Source: Boswellia sacra (lineage: Eukaryota > Streptophyta > Magnoliopsida > Sapindales > Burseraceae). From it: 64,000 nucleotides of DNA. Position numbers and translations under genes: made by a program. Positions 63,039 to 64,000 of this stretch are shown piece after piece (the first letter of the stretch is position 1; each line of letters begins with the position of its first letter). The notes below the pieces were generated by a model. The model was not told the DNA's origin, searched no databases, and saw only the letters and a program-made list of their open reading frames with translations. The stretch is from positions 620,001 through 684,000 of the forward strand of contig SNVD02011507.1 in NCBI GenBank assembly GCA_013180625.2, read 5' to 3'.

Positions 63039-64000
63039 ACAAAATGTCGCTGTTGTATTCTTTATTACAATGATAATGATCACTCGAATTTCTGCTACTC
63101 CTGGGCTCACTCACCTATGTTAATAGTTAAAAAAAATATTATTTATACTTCCATTTCTAATTTGATTATATATATATATATTTTAAATACCCATCAAACC
63201 GCACTCTTCAATAATTTAGGTTATTTATTCATTTCAATAAACAAAGCAAAGTTTTTTTTTTCCACAGTCACCTTATCATAAACCCTATGCATATATTTTA
63301 ATTTTTTTTCTTTTCAGTTTCAAATTCAACTTACCCCATTCTTTTTTTTTTCTTTATGATATAATCACTTTGGTTAACATCAAGCATCAAGCACCTCTAT
63401 CAACGTATTGTAAAATGTGAATTTGAATTGAAGTAACAACACGTCAAGCCTCTATCAACATATAAAATATGATCTTGATTGCAAAATAGAAGTTTGAGTG
63501 CGATTAGAACAAGTTTGGATGAAGACCAGAAACTACAAGACAAAGCAAACCAATAAAAGTAGCTCATATGATCACTCATTCTTTCCCAGACTTCCAGTAA
63601 TTATATAATTAAAGCCAGGAAAACCAAAAATTAATCATTAATCATGGTCCAAACTTCCACATGATATCATGATGAGAATGGTGGAGCAGATCAATCTTTC
63701 AATAAGTTGTAATCTTGATAATTCTCCGTTTGCAAGAAAAATGGATTGTGATTTATGATTTGCTAAGACAAAAACTTCTTCTACTAGAGAGAGATGGTTT
63801 ATAATAAAAAACTAAACTTGTATTTTTGGGATTATAGAGGATATACTTTAAAATTTTGTACTGAATGCTCTGATTCATAGAAAGATTAATTAATTATACG
63901 ATCAAAGCGACAACTCATATTCGCAGCCCAGCTTTAAATAATGCTTATAATTCGATGGTTGATGCTTTGGTGCTCATTGTTCAATGATAATTGATTATAA
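63039..64000. other. Upstream intergenic region to the window end
   Basis: AT-rich with a (TA)n run near 63166-63181. The motif ATCAAGCA-CCTCTATCAAC near 63383 is echoed at about 63443 (GTCAAGCCTCTATCAACATA). No gene recognised. Confidence 0.5.

Overview
This is nuclear DNA from a flowering plant, most likely a rosid eudicot. The genes are split by short AT-rich introns with GT..AG borders, the intergenic DNA is very AT-rich with many transposon remnants, and every recognisable protein is a plant family member (class III peroxidase, CRIB-type RopGAP, Bruno-like RNA-binding protein, bifunctional dehydroquinate dehydratase/shikimate dehydrogenase). The species cannot be fixed from sequence alone.

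Layout. 1-7.5 kb is transposon territory: the broken 3' part of one PIF/Harbinger transposase, then a second, nearly whole Harbinger element (2087-7464) with matching ends, a decayed transposase, a decayed Myb-like partner gene and, inside it, a fragment of a ZIP metal-transporter gene. 8.7-12.3 kb holds a tandem pair of class III peroxidase genes on the minus strand: one intact (323 aa), one with the same exon layout but five in-frame stops. 12.4-18 kb is intergenic with a clear 214-bp Mutator-type MITE. 18.3-40.9 kb is the gene-rich core: RopGAP (+), a small acidic protein of unknown function (-), a three-RRM Bruno-like protein (-), a mitochondrial carrier (-) and U1 snRNP subunit C (+). 41-47 kb is repeat-rich (a foldback element, a hAT-like element with three tandem core copies). 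47.1-50.7 kb is a decayed BRCT-domain gene. 51.2-51.7 kb carries two tRNA-Pro genes facing each other around a triplicated repeat. An F-box gene (52.7 kb), a short-chain dehydrogenase gene with signs of decay (55.7-58.0 kb) and a ten-exon dehydroquinate dehydratase/shikimate dehydrogenase family gene (58.6-62.9 kb) complete the window.

Relations. From memory of Arabidopsis annotation, RopGAP, Bruno-like, mitochondrial carrier, U1-C, BRCT protein and SDR occur in the same order at At4g03100 to At4g03140, so the core looks like an ancestral block into which transposons, tRNA genes and an F-box gene have been inserted. The genes do not form a pathway. Exon coordinates were read by hand from splice sites and reading-frame continuity; they agree in phase for all the multi-exon genes listed as CDS. 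I found no clear case of a wholly new system. The most interesting points are a probable quinate-dehydrogenase-type enzyme whose dehydratase half has lost key residues, an SDR gene missing both its ATG and its catalytic serine, the inverted tRNA-Pro pair, and two transposons of unusual internal structure.
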